Of a stretch of 5,023 nt of DNA, positions 1 to 4,787 are shown in pieces. Where the stretch lies: positions 1 through 5,023 of the forward strand of contig JAJFMS010000362.1 in assembly GCA_020696885.1 (NCBI GenBank), read 5' to 3'. The first letter of the stretch is position 1, and each line of letters begins with the position of its first letter. The notes beneath the pieces are model-generated. The model saw only the letters and a list, made by a program, of their open reading frames with translations, was not told the DNA's origin and did no database searches. A program made the translations under genes and the position numbers. The stretch is from Armatimonadota bacterium. GTDB taxonomy: Bacteria; Armatimonadota; SYMT01.

Positions 1-338
1 ACGCGGTAGCCGGAGCACTGCTTCAGGAATCGCTCCGTCTGCTTGGGGTCCACCGGCGGAATACGACCGTCCGCAGCGGTGGGGCAAAGGTGCGGGTAGA
101 CGTAGCGGATGTGGTGAGCCCGCAGCGTGGCATCGAGGGCGCGCACCTTCTCATCGCTGCGGAACAGGGCCGGGTTGCGGTCGTTCCGCTGGAACCAGCC
201 GTCGTCGCCCAGCCAGCCGTGCTGAATCCAGATGCCGTTTCGGCCCGGGTCGTGCCGCCCGTCGCGAACGGTAGCTCCCGGAGACCAGACCCCGTACGCC
301 GCCGCTCCCAGCCCGAGAAGCGAGAGCAGCGGTACCAC
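1..338 (-). CDS. Membrane-anchored or secreted protein of unknown function, N-terminal part (runs off left edge)
   Basis: This frame stays open on the minus strand from the GTG at 338 to the window edge, giving about 112 codons. Residues 2-18 form a hydrophobic stretch (VPLLSLLGLGAAAYGVW) that looks like a signal anchor or signal peptide, so the rest probably lies outside the cytoplasm. The following part has alternating strand and helix character: NGIWIQHGWLGDDGWF, then a helix around VRALDATLRAHH, then IRYVYPHLCPTAADGRIPP and a helix at KQTERFL. This is reminiscent of the first units of a TIM-barrel hydrolase, but I cannot name the family. The start is uncertain. The same frame extends upstream with no ATG to a TGA near 375, passing a possible CTG at 362 (LKRPPWRTVV). 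An ATG at 388 or 403 lies in a different frame (MTRRELAQS) that stops at 359-361. One extra C near 362-363 would join the two into a typical cytoplasmic tail plus anchor. The gene is divergent from the toxin-antitoxin locus. Confidence 0.7.
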   Translation of the reverse strand, partial: MVPLLSLLGLGAAAYGVWSPGATVRDGRHDPGRNGIWIQHGWLGDDGWFQRNDRNPALFRSDEKVRALDATLRAHHIRYVYPHLCPTAADGRIPPVDPKQTERFLKQCSGYR

Positions 339-420
339 CGTCCGCCAGGGTGGCCGCTTCAGGACTGTGCAAGCTCACGACGGGTCATCGGATGATCGCG
401 CATCACGTTCGCCGATTCCA

Positions 421-461
421 CGGTTGGGGACGACGAGGCCGAAGGATGTCAAACCCAACCG
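421..461. repeat. 8-bp perfect inverted repeat with 25-nt spacer in divergent intergenic region
   Basis: CGGTTGGG at 421-428 is the exact reverse complement of CCCAACCG at 454-461. It lies just outside the second palindrome (463-482), between the divergent leftward gene and the toxin-antitoxin promoter. It could be a dimeric regulator site or a hairpin in a leftward leader. The spacer is long, so function is uncertain. Confidence 0.4.
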
Positions 462-462
462 C

Positions 463-482
463 ATATTGTCTGGAAACAATAT
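463..482. promoter_or_regulatory. Candidate operator of the toxin-antitoxin locus (7-6-7 palindrome)
   Basis: ATATTGT (463-469) and ACAATAT (476-482) are perfect inverted half-sites separated by CTGGAA. The element is AT-rich in GC-rich surroundings and overlaps the proposed -35 of the toxin-antitoxin promoter. XRE-type antitoxins of this class commonly repress their own operon by binding palindromes at the promoter, so this is the natural candidate site for the protein encoded at 1031-1417. The palindrome and its position are seen directly; the assignment to that protein is inferred. Confidence 0.55.
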
Positions 483-499
483 CAAGGTCGGGAGATAAT
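471..499 (+). promoter_or_regulatory. Predicted sigma70-type promoter for the toxin-antitoxin locus
   Basis: A -35 of TGGAAA (471-476) is followed by a 17-bp spacer and a -10 of GATAAT (494-499), which matches consensus at five of six positions. Transcription would start near 506, leaving a leader of about 26 nt. A GGAAG ribosome binding site (521-525) lies six bases before the toxin ATG at 532. The -35 is only a fair match, which suits a promoter under repressor control. Confidence 0.5.
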
Positions 500-641
500 A
501 GAAGGGTAAGCAAGGTGACCGGAAGCCCGCGATGCCCTGGACGTTGATCAGTACCCCTGAGTACCGTCTCTGGAAGAGCTCGTTGAATGAGAAGCAGTCA
601 CGGGCGCTTGCTGACCGCATCCTCACACTGAAGCTCGATGG

Positions 642-679
642 CCCTCACGCTACCCGGCCATACTTTGACACGCTGCGAG
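642..679 (+). repeat. 38-bp direct repeat, copy 1, inside toxin gene
   Basis: This copy begins CCCTCACGCTACCCGGCC and is identical over 38 bp to 715-752. The period is 73 bp, which is not a multiple of three and so shifts the frame. Read in the toxin frame it encodes the segment ending PYFDTLR, followed by the wrong residues VAHDAQQHVK. Confidence 0.95.
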
Positions 680-714
680 TTGCGCACGATGCCCAGCAGC
701 ACGTCAAGCGCCTT

Positions 715-752
715 CCCTCACGCTACCCGGCCATACTTTGACACGCTGCGAG
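715..752 (+). repeat. 38-bp direct repeat, copy 2, inside toxin gene
   Basis: This copy is identical to 642-679 and is followed by the expected continuation GSKFPNLREI in the second frame. The 35 bp between the copies (680-714) match no other part of the toxin gene. The event is therefore not a plain duplication of toxin sequence. The lack of any mismatch between copies suggests a recent origin. Confidence 0.95.
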
Positions 753-1030
753 GCTCCAAGTTCCCGAACCTACGGGAGATCATCGTGACCAAGAAGGAGC
801 AGCGGGTGATTTACATCTTCGACCCGCATCAACAGGCGGTGTTACTCCTCGGCGGCGACAAGAGCCAGGATCACGATGGCTGGTACGACGAGCACATTCC
901 CGAGGCAGAAGCAGTCTACCGCGAATACTTGGAAGCAACCGACCGAACCCCTTACGAAGAGGAATGACCGGGCTCATGCGAACTACTCGCTCTGCACCGA
1001 TCGCTCTGTCTTCCCTTGAGGACGTTACCA

Positions 1031-1417
1031 ATGGCGCACACCGACTCCCACGCTGAATTGCTGGCTGAGTTTCAGCGGGAATTTCCCGATGCTCCCCTTG
1101 ATCAGGCGGAGCGCGTGACCGCGATGCGCTTGGAAATGCGGCGCTATGCTCACACCCTGGCGCAACTACGCAAGGCGCGGGAAAAGACCCAGGCCCAGCT
1201 TGCCGCCGAGATGGGGATGCTGCAGGGCGATATCTCCAAGCTGGAAAAGCGGACGGATGCCTACCTCTCGACCCTGGAGCGATATGTTTCTTCGCTCGGT
1301 GGAGAGCTGCGGCTGATCGCCGTGTTCGACGGCGAGGAGTACGAGCTCAAACTTGCCGACTTGGCGGGCGAAACCGAGGCGGCGCCAGCGCGCTCTGGAG
1401 AAGCCGTAGCGGCGTAA
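1031..1417 (+). CDS. XRE-family helix-turn-helix antitoxin
   Basis: This 128-residue cytoplasmic protein is the expected partner of the Gp49-type toxin just upstream. Residues about 43-98 form the HTH region: LRKAREKTQAQLAAEMGM, then LQGDISKLEKR as the turn and recognition helix, then a helix ending YVSSLGGEL and the strand RLIAVFD. The N-terminal 40 residues are a charged helix that probably contacts the toxin or forms the dimer. The C-terminal tail (GETEAAPARSGEAVAA) looks disordered. The ATG at 1031 is chosen because GAGGA at 1018-1022 sits eight bases upstream; the TTG at 1016 overlaps this site and is unlikely. It lies 63 nt after the toxin stop and probably shares its transcript. In the family such proteins neutralise the toxin and repress the operon; the palindrome at 463-482 is the likely target. 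The gene is intact although its toxin partner is not. Confidence 0.9.
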   Translation: MAHTDSHAELLAEFQREFPDAPLDQAERVTAMRLEMRRYAHTLAQLRKAREKTQAQLAAEMGMLQGDISKLEKRTDAYLSTLERYVSSLGGELRLIAVFDGEEYELKLADLAGETEAAPARSGEAVAA

Positions 1418-1420
1418 CCC

Positions 1421-1448
1421 GCACTGGTACCCGAGTGGGTACCAGTGC
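1421..1448. terminator. Perfect 12-bp hairpin between convergent genes (probable bidirectional terminator)
   Basis: GCACTGGTACCC (1421-1432) pairs perfectly with GGGTACCAGTGC (1437-1448) around a GAGT loop. It starts four bases after the antitoxin stop and ends 12 bases before the stop of the leftward VOC gene, exactly where a shared terminator is expected. Neither side carries a T-run, so it may act weakly as an intrinsic terminator or mainly protect 3' ends. Confidence 0.6.
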
Positions 1449-1460
1449 AGGTGATGCCGC

Positions 1461-1832
1461 CTATCCCTCGACCGGATCGCGCGGCGGCCGCTTGTCCACC
1501 ACGCAGAAGAGGTTCCCCTCCGGGTCGGCGAGCACGGTGAAGTCTTCATCCGGCTCGCAGACGCGCGCGTGGCGGGTGGCGCCGAGCGCGAGGAGGCGCT
1601 CCACTTCGGCAGCCGGCTCCTGCGTGTAAAGGTCGAGGTGCAGCCGGTTCTTCCCGATGCGCGGCTCCGGCACCTGTTGGAGAGAGACGTTCACCCCGCT
1701 GCCCGCGGGATCGCGCAGCACCACCCAGTCGTCCTCGGGCGCTTCCCGCGGCTCGTACCGCAGCGCTTCCTGCCAGAAGCGGGACATGGTGGGGAAGTCG
1801 TTGCAGTCGATGACCACGGAACCGATACGCAT
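1461..1832 (-). CDS. VOC superfamily (glyoxalase/bleomycin-resistance-like) protein
   Basis: This 123-residue protein has the two beta-alpha-beta-beta-beta modules of a single-chain VOC protein and most resembles the Glyoxalase_6 type. Module one is MRIGSVVIDCNDFPTMSRFW through WVVLRDPAGSGVNVSLQQVP. Module two is KNRLHLDLYTQEPAAEVERL, LALGATRHAR, then FTVLADPEGNLFCVVDKRP. H65 (in RLHLDL) and E105 (in DPEGN) sit at positions that usually bind metal in this fold. The first-strand ligand position holds valine rather than histidine, so metal binding may be incomplete. Members act as dioxygenases, isomerases, glyoxalases or antibiotic-binding proteins; the substrate here cannot be told from sequence. 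The start is strongly supported by GGAGGAG at 1837-1843. It is the second gene of an operon, 20 nt after the ester cyclase-like gene. Confidence 0.88.
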   Translation of the reverse strand: MRIGSVVIDCNDFPTMSRFWQEALRYEPREAPEDDWVVLRDPAGSGVNVSLQQVPEPRIGKNRLHLDLYTQEPAAEVERLLALGATRHARVCEPDEDFTVLADPEGNLFCVVDKRPPRDPVEG

Positions 1833-1852
1833 GGAGCTCCTCCGGATCCGGA

Positions 1853-2266
1853 TCACGCACCGGTGAGCTGCCGGGTCATGGTGGGGAAGTCCACCAGGTT
1901 CCAGCCCTCCACGATCCGGCCGTCCTGCCACCGGGTGAACGCCATCCCTTCGAACCGCACCGGCCGGCCGGTGGGCGGCAGATCGAGCCCGGCTCCGCTG
2001 TGCGTGCCGGACGCGGTGAACCGCACCGCCGTGAGATCGCCGTCCCCCAGCACGTCTTCTACCGCCAGGTGCAGGTCCGGGAACGCCCCGCAGAACTTGC
2101 GGTGGAACTCTACAAACGGCTCGGGACCCCGGAAGGGGTCCGTGCCGTCCCCCAATCCGTGGGCGATAACGTCCGGCGCCATCATCTCCGTGATGGCGTC
2201 GGCGCGGTGCCGGCACCAGACTTCCTCGAACCACTGCCTCGCGAGGGCCTTGTTGTCGTACTCCAC
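1853..2266 (-). CDS. Ester cyclase / SnoaL-like polyketide cyclase family protein
   Basis: This 137-residue protein has the cone-shaped alpha+beta barrel pattern of the SnoaL-like family. It opens with NKALARQWFEEVWCRHRADA and APDVIAHGLGDG, then EPFVEFHRKFCGAFPDLHLA, then VEDVLGDGDLTAVRFTASGT with HSG, LPPTGRPVRFEGMAFTRW, and QDGRIVEGWNLVDFPTMTRQ at the C-terminus. These are the family's usual conserved blocks, including FPDL, GTHSG, PPTG and DGRIVEGW. Members range from polyketide ring cyclases to proteins of unknown substrate; no polyketide genes are nearby, so a specific reaction cannot be given. The GTG at 2266 is preferred because GGAG (2274-2277, minus strand) lies seven bases upstream. 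An ATG at 2305 would add 13 arginine-rich residues and lacks a good ribosome binding site. It is the first gene of a two-gene leftward operon with the VOC gene and is divergent from the NDH-2 gene. Confidence 0.88.
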   Translation of the reverse strand: MEYDNKALARQWFEEVWCRHRADAITEMMAPDVIAHGLGDGTDPFRGPEPFVEFHRKFCGAFPDLHLAVEDVLGDGDLTAVRFTASGTHSGAGLDLPPTGRPVRFEGMAFTRWQDGRIVEGWNLVDFPTMTRQLTGA

Positions 2267-2315
2267 GTTGCGTCTCCGGCTTGAAAAGCGTGTTGCCGGA
2301 CTCATTCGCCGGAAG

Positions 2316-2338
2316 GCGGTAGGGGCTCCTGCTACCGC
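2316..2338. repeat. 7-bp inverted repeat upstream of ester cyclase gene
   Basis: GCGGTAG (2316-2322) and CTACCGC (2332-2338) form a perfect stem around a 9-nt loop. It lies about 50 bp upstream of the leftward ester cyclase start, a reasonable place for an operator or a leader hairpin. Nothing else supports a role. Confidence 0.35.
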
Positions 2339-2385
2339 GAGCGCCCTGGTTGAAGATGGTTGGCTGCCGAGCGAGGTGTATGGAG

Positions 2386-2407
2386 TGCGAGGCTTCCAAG
2401 CCTCGCA
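2386..2407. repeat. Long near-perfect palindrome in divergent intergenic region
   Basis: TGCGAGGCTT (2386-2395) is the exact reverse complement of AAGCCTCGCA (2398-2407), with CC between. GGAG before (2382-2385) and CTCC after (2409-2412) extend the symmetry across a small bulge. It sits between the start of the ester cyclase operon (2266) and NDH-2 (2503), so it could be a dimeric regulator site serving both. It could also be a copy of a dispersed palindromic repeat. The remainder of the 236-bp gap shows no convincing promoter to me. Confidence 0.6.
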
Positions 2408-2502
2408 ACCTCCCGTAAGACACGCTCAATGGCGGTGTATTCGATTCCGCCGGAGTGGGAAGAAGAGACGTGTCGGGTCTGTGGGTCGTCTCGGAGGTGG
2501 GG

Positions 2503-3960
2503 ATGAAGAAACGTCTGCTCTTCGGACTGGGAGCGATTGCCGGCGCCGCGGCGGCGAGCGCCGCCGTGCTGCACGCGCGGCGGGATTCGGTGGAACTGGC
2601 GGATCGGATCCGGCGCCTCCAGGGGACGCGGGCCGAGCACGGAAAGAACATCGTGATCCTGGGCGCGGGGTTCGGGGGCATCAATACCGCGGCGGCCCTG
2701 CTGCACCGGCTGCCACCGGAGAGCGGCTGGAGGGTGACCCTGGTAGACCGCCACAACTACTTCCTCTTCACCCCGCTGCTCTACCACGCCGCTACCGGGC
2801 TGGTGGACCCGTCCAACGTCCTGTTCCCGGTGCGTCGCCTCTCCCACGCGGAGAACTTCATCTTCCGCGAAGCCACCGTGCAGGACGTGGACCTGAACCG
2901 CCGGGTGGTCCACCTGGAAGACGGTCCGCTCTCCTACGATTACCTGGTGCTGGCCCTGGGCAGCGTGACGAACTTCTTCGGGAAGGACGATCAACTGCGG
3001 CACGCGCTGACCCTGAAGACCTCTGCAGACGCCATCACCGTACGCAACCGGCTGATCGACGCCTTCGAGCGGGCGGATGCGGCGACGGACCCCGAAGAGC
3101 GACGTCGTCAGCTCACCTTCGCGGTGGTAGGCGGCGGCGCAACCGGCGTGGAGTTGGTGGGCGCGATCCAGGGGTTGATCCGGGGTACGCTGGCGCGGCA
3201 GTACCCGCGGATCTCTCCCGGGGAGGCCCGGGTGGTGTTGTTCGAGGCCCTGCCGAAGCTACTTCCCGAACTGCCGCGGGAGCTGGCGGGTTATGCCGAG
3301 CAGCGGCTCCGCGACCTGGGCGTGGAGATCCGGCTGGAGACCCCCGTAGATCGCGTGGACGACGGCGGCCTCGTCCTCGACGGCGGGGAGTACCTCCCGG
3401 CGCACACCGTGGTCTGGGCCGCAGGCGTGAAGGCTTCTCCCGTAGCTGCCCGGCTGAACGTGCCGCGGATCAAGAACGGGCGGATCGACGTGGATCCGTT
3501 CCTGCAAGTCGAGGGCGTGCCGGACTGCTACGCCCTGGGAGACATCGCCGCCTTCACGGACGAGGCTAGCGGGAAGCCGCTACCACCCACCGCCGCCGTG
3601 GCCGTGCGCCAGGGGAAAGCGCTGGCCGAGATCTTGCTGGCCCGGATCGAAGGCCGTTCCGCCCAGCCGTTCCACTACACTCCGGCCGGAGAGCTGGTGT
3701 CACTGGGCCGGAACGAGGCGGTGGCCGCCATTAAAGGGGTGCAGATCACCGGCTTCCCCGCCTGGCTCATCTGGCGGGCGTTTTACCTCAGCCAGTTGAT
3801 GGGCTTCAAGAACCGCCTGGCGGTGGCGCTGGACTGGAGCTTTGCCTACGCCTACCAGCGAGACACCGTGCGCCTGGAAGTGCCCGCCTCGGATTCCGAG
3901 CCTTCCGAGCACCCACTCGCGGACCATCGAGCCCCCGCAGCAGCCACGCGCGATCAGTAG
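2503..3960 (+). CDS. ndh: Type II NADH dehydrogenase (NDH-2)-like FAD/NAD-dependent oxidoreductase
   Basis: This 485-residue flavoprotein probably passes electrons from NADH to quinone at the inner membrane without pumping protons. The FAD-binding Rossmann motif is at residues 50-59 (NIVILGAGFGG, glycines 54, 56, 59), followed by VDRHNYFLFTPLLYHAATG. The NADH-binding motif is at 208-217 (VVGGGATGVE, glycines 210, 212, 215). The second FAD contact is CYALGDIAAF near 342-351. The quinone-site motif, usually AQxAxQ, reads AAVAVR at 364-369, so both glutamines are replaced; RQG variants are common in relatives but the first change is less so. The C-terminal segment (AWLIWRAFYLSQLMGFKNRL, about 420-439) resembles the membrane-docking region of NDH-2. 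Unusually, residues 5-24 form a glycine/alanine-rich hydrophobic helix ahead of the usual start of the fold. The ATG is chosen for GGAGGTG at 2493-2499; a GTG at 2455 would add 16 residues and lacks such a site. It is divergent from the ester cyclase operon. Confidence 0.88.
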   Translation: MKKRLLFGLGAIAGAAAASAAVLHARRDSVELADRIRRLQGTRAEHGKNIVILGAGFGGINTAAALLHRLPPESGWRVTLVDRHNYFLFTPLLYHAATGLVDPSNVLFPVRRLSHAENFIFREATVQDVDLNRRVVHLEDGPLSYDYLVLALGSVTNFFGKDDQLRHALTLKTSADAITVRNRLIDAFERADAATDPEERRRQLTFAVVGGGATGVELVGAIQGLIRGTLARQYPRISPGEARVVLFEALPKLLPELPRELAGYAEQRLRDLGVEIRLETPVDRVDDGGLVLDGGEYLPAHTVVWAAGVKASPVAARLNVPRIKNGRIDVDPFLQVEGVPDCYALGDIAAFTDEASGKPLPPTAAVAVRQGKALAEILLARIEGRSAQPFHYTPAGELVSLGRNEAVAAIKGVQITGFPAWLIWRAFYLSQLMGFKNRLAVALDWSFAYAYQRDTVRLEVPASDSEPSEHPLADHRAPAAATRDQ

Positions 3961-3967
3961 CGTGATG

Positions 3968-3994
3968 CGTAATTCGTACGCCTTACGAATTACG
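3968..3994. repeat. AT-rich perfect 11-bp inverted repeat after NDH-2 gene
   Basis: CGTAATTCGTA (3968-3978) pairs perfectly with TACGAATTACG (3984-3994) around CGCCT. It begins eight bases after the NDH-2 stop, where a terminator is expected, but no T-run follows. The low GC of the element contrasts with its surroundings, which suggests either an mRNA 3' hairpin or a mobile intergenic palindromic repeat. Confidence 0.6.
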
Positions 3995-4015
3995 TCCCCA
4001 AAAACCGAAAACCGT

Positions 4016-4044
4016 TTGCGCTTCGTTGCCGTGATTGCTATGAT
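4016..4044 (+). promoter_or_regulatory. Near-consensus sigma70-type promoter upstream of greA
   Basis: A -35 of TTGCGC (4016-4021) and a -10 of TATGAT (4039-4044, five of six consensus bases) are separated by exactly 17 bp. The predicted start is the A near 4051, giving a leader of about 109 nt before the greA start codon. This is the best promoter match I see in the window. Its start point lies immediately before a terminator hairpin. Confidence 0.65.
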
Positions 4045-4051
4045 ACCGGCA

Positions 4052-4082
4052 CCCCGCGTCACCGACGCGGGGCATCTTTTTT
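4052..4082 (+). terminator. Strong intrinsic terminator in the greA leader
   Basis: CCCCGCGTC (4052-4060) pairs perfectly with GACGCGGGG (4064-4072) around an ACC loop and is followed by CATC and six T residues (4077-4082), a classic rho-independent terminator. It could end the NDH-2 transcript, 92 bp downstream of that stop. It also lies one base after the predicted start of the greA promoter, so greA transcription must read through it. Early termination would give an RNA of about 32 nt. Both roles may hold. Confidence 0.85.
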
Positions 4083-4159
4083 CGCCACGACGGTCGGTCC
4101 TGGCGCTCGGCGGGTAGTCTCATCGCCGGTGCGGCATCGGGCGCACGAGGAGGCAGACG

Positions 4160-4648
4160 TTGGACACAATACCCAAGGGCCGATATCCGGTAACGGTGGC
4201 CGGCGCGGACAAGCTGGAGCAGGAGCTGGCCGGCCATGAGGGCCGGCGGACGGAGCTGGCCGGCAACATCCGGACCGCCAAAGGCTTCGGCGACCTGAGC
4301 GAGAACTTCGAGTACCACGAAGCCAAGCGCGAGCAGGGGATGGTCGAAGGCCGCATCATGCAGCTCAAGCTGATCATCCCGCAACTCGAGGTGGTCCGGC
4401 CCGAGGATGTCCCGGCGGACCGCGTGGGGTTCGGCTCCATCGTCAGCGTCCGGGAAGACACCGGCGACGAGTGGGACTACTTCATCGTGGGCCCGCTGGA
4501 AGCGGACCCGATGGAAGACCGCGTCTCCTACGAGTCCCCGCTCGGCAGCAGCCTGATCGGCCACAAGGTCGGCGACATCGTAGAGGTTGCCGCCCCTGCG
4601 GGAACGATCCGCTACGAGATCATCGCCCTCCGCCCGTACGAGCTGTAG
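4160..4648 (+). CDS. greA: Transcription elongation factor GreA
   Basis: This 162-residue protein matches GreA in length and organisation. GreA enters the RNA polymerase secondary channel and stimulates cleavage of backtracked RNA, freeing stalled complexes. The N-terminal coiled coil (about residues 8-78) carries the tip motif GFGDLSENFEYHEAK; D45 and E48 correspond to the acidic pair (D41, E44 in E. coli) that positions the catalytic magnesium. The C-terminal FKBP-like domain ends with YESPLGSSLIGHKVGDIVEV and AAPAGTIRYEIIAL, the usual signature. The start is TTG at 4160, supported by GAGGAGG (4147-4153) six bases upstream; no ATG fits the family N-terminus. The gene is preceded by its own promoter and a leader terminator and followed by a hairpin at 4698, so it is probably monocistronic. 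Confidence in identity is very high. Confidence 0.97.
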   Translation: MDTIPKGRYPVTVAGADKLEQELAGHEGRRTELAGNIRTAKGFGDLSENFEYHEAKREQGMVEGRIMQLKLIIPQLEVVRPEDVPADRVGFGSIVSVREDTGDEWDYFIVGPLEADPMEDRVSYESPLGSSLIGHKVGDIVEVAAPAGTIRYEIIALRPYEL

Positions 4649-4697
4649 CAGCCGACTTCGGATGGTCGCCGTCACGGCGTGATCCCGCTTCTTGAGT

Positions 4698-4735
4698 GGC
4701 GCCCCGCCTGTGGCTATAGCCTTCAGCGGGGCGCC
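4698..4735. terminator. Hairpin downstream of greA (probable terminator)
   Basis: GGCGCCCCGC (4698-4707) pairs perfectly with GCGGGGCGCC (4726-4735). The 18-nt loop contains the small palindrome GGCTATAGCC. It lies 50 bp after the greA stop and 52 bp before the next gene. Only a short, broken T-rich stretch (GCTTCGGTTT) follows, so termination may be moderate. Confidence 0.65.
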
Positions 4736-4787
4736 GCTTCGGTTTGCCCGCATCTCCCGCTTGCCCAGTGCAGAAAGTCACCACGCC

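Larger units (their letters stand above)
532..967 (+). pseudogene. RelE/HigB-like (phage Gp49-type) toxin, frameshifted by a 73-bp repeat insertion
   Basis: The ATG at 532, preceded by GGAAG, opens a frame encoding MPWTLISTPEYRLWKSSLNE and onward. After residue 49 (PYFDTLR) it runs into inserted DNA and stops at 741, giving 69 residues. The rest of the protein continues in another frame to TGA at 965-967. Removing 73 bp (for example 680-752) fuses the halves into 120 residues, the usual size of this family. The restored protein has the family signature: RPYFDTLRGSKFPNLREI in the middle, then VIYIFDPHQQAVLLLGGDKS, then an acidic tail with WYDEHIPEAEAVYREYLE. Members are ribosome-dependent mRNA interferases of the RelE/ParE fold, encoded upstream of a partner XRE antitoxin as here. 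As sequenced, the product lacks the core strands and most of the likely catalytic region and should be inactive. An ATG at 638 could in principle start the downstream half but lacks the family N-terminus. Family assignment is confident; whether this is a dead gene or a switchable one is not known. Confidence 0.85.

Noticed and set aside
447..452. Consensus TTGACA on the minus strand as -35 for the leftward gene
   Set aside because: No acceptable -10 lies 16-18 bp downstream, so I do not call a promoter.
664..741. TTGACA in each toxin repeat copy as a possible internal promoter
   Set aside because: No TATAAT-like -10 is found at proper spacing after either copy.
638..967. Separate gene starting at the ATG at 638
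   Set aside because: Its first 27 residues come from the repeat and insert read in the wrong frame. The rest is the C-terminal part of the toxin, and no good ribosome binding site is present.
1461..2756. Long minus-strand open frame of 431 codons overlapping the VOC and ester cyclase genes and the start of NDH-2
   Set aside because: Only the last 123 codons (the VOC protein) look like a real protein. The upstream part is low-complexity, arginine/proline-rich shadow sequence across two well-recognised genes, and GGAGGAG marks the internal ATG at 1832.
2332..3003. Minus-strand open frame of 223 codons
   Set aside because: It is antisense to the FAD domain of NDH-2, shows no recognisable fold, and overlaps the intergenic palindrome.
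1569..3569. Plus-strand open frame of 666 codons
   Set aside because: It is antisense to two recognised genes and then out of frame with NDH-2. Its composition is that of GC-rich shadow sequence and it shows no motif.
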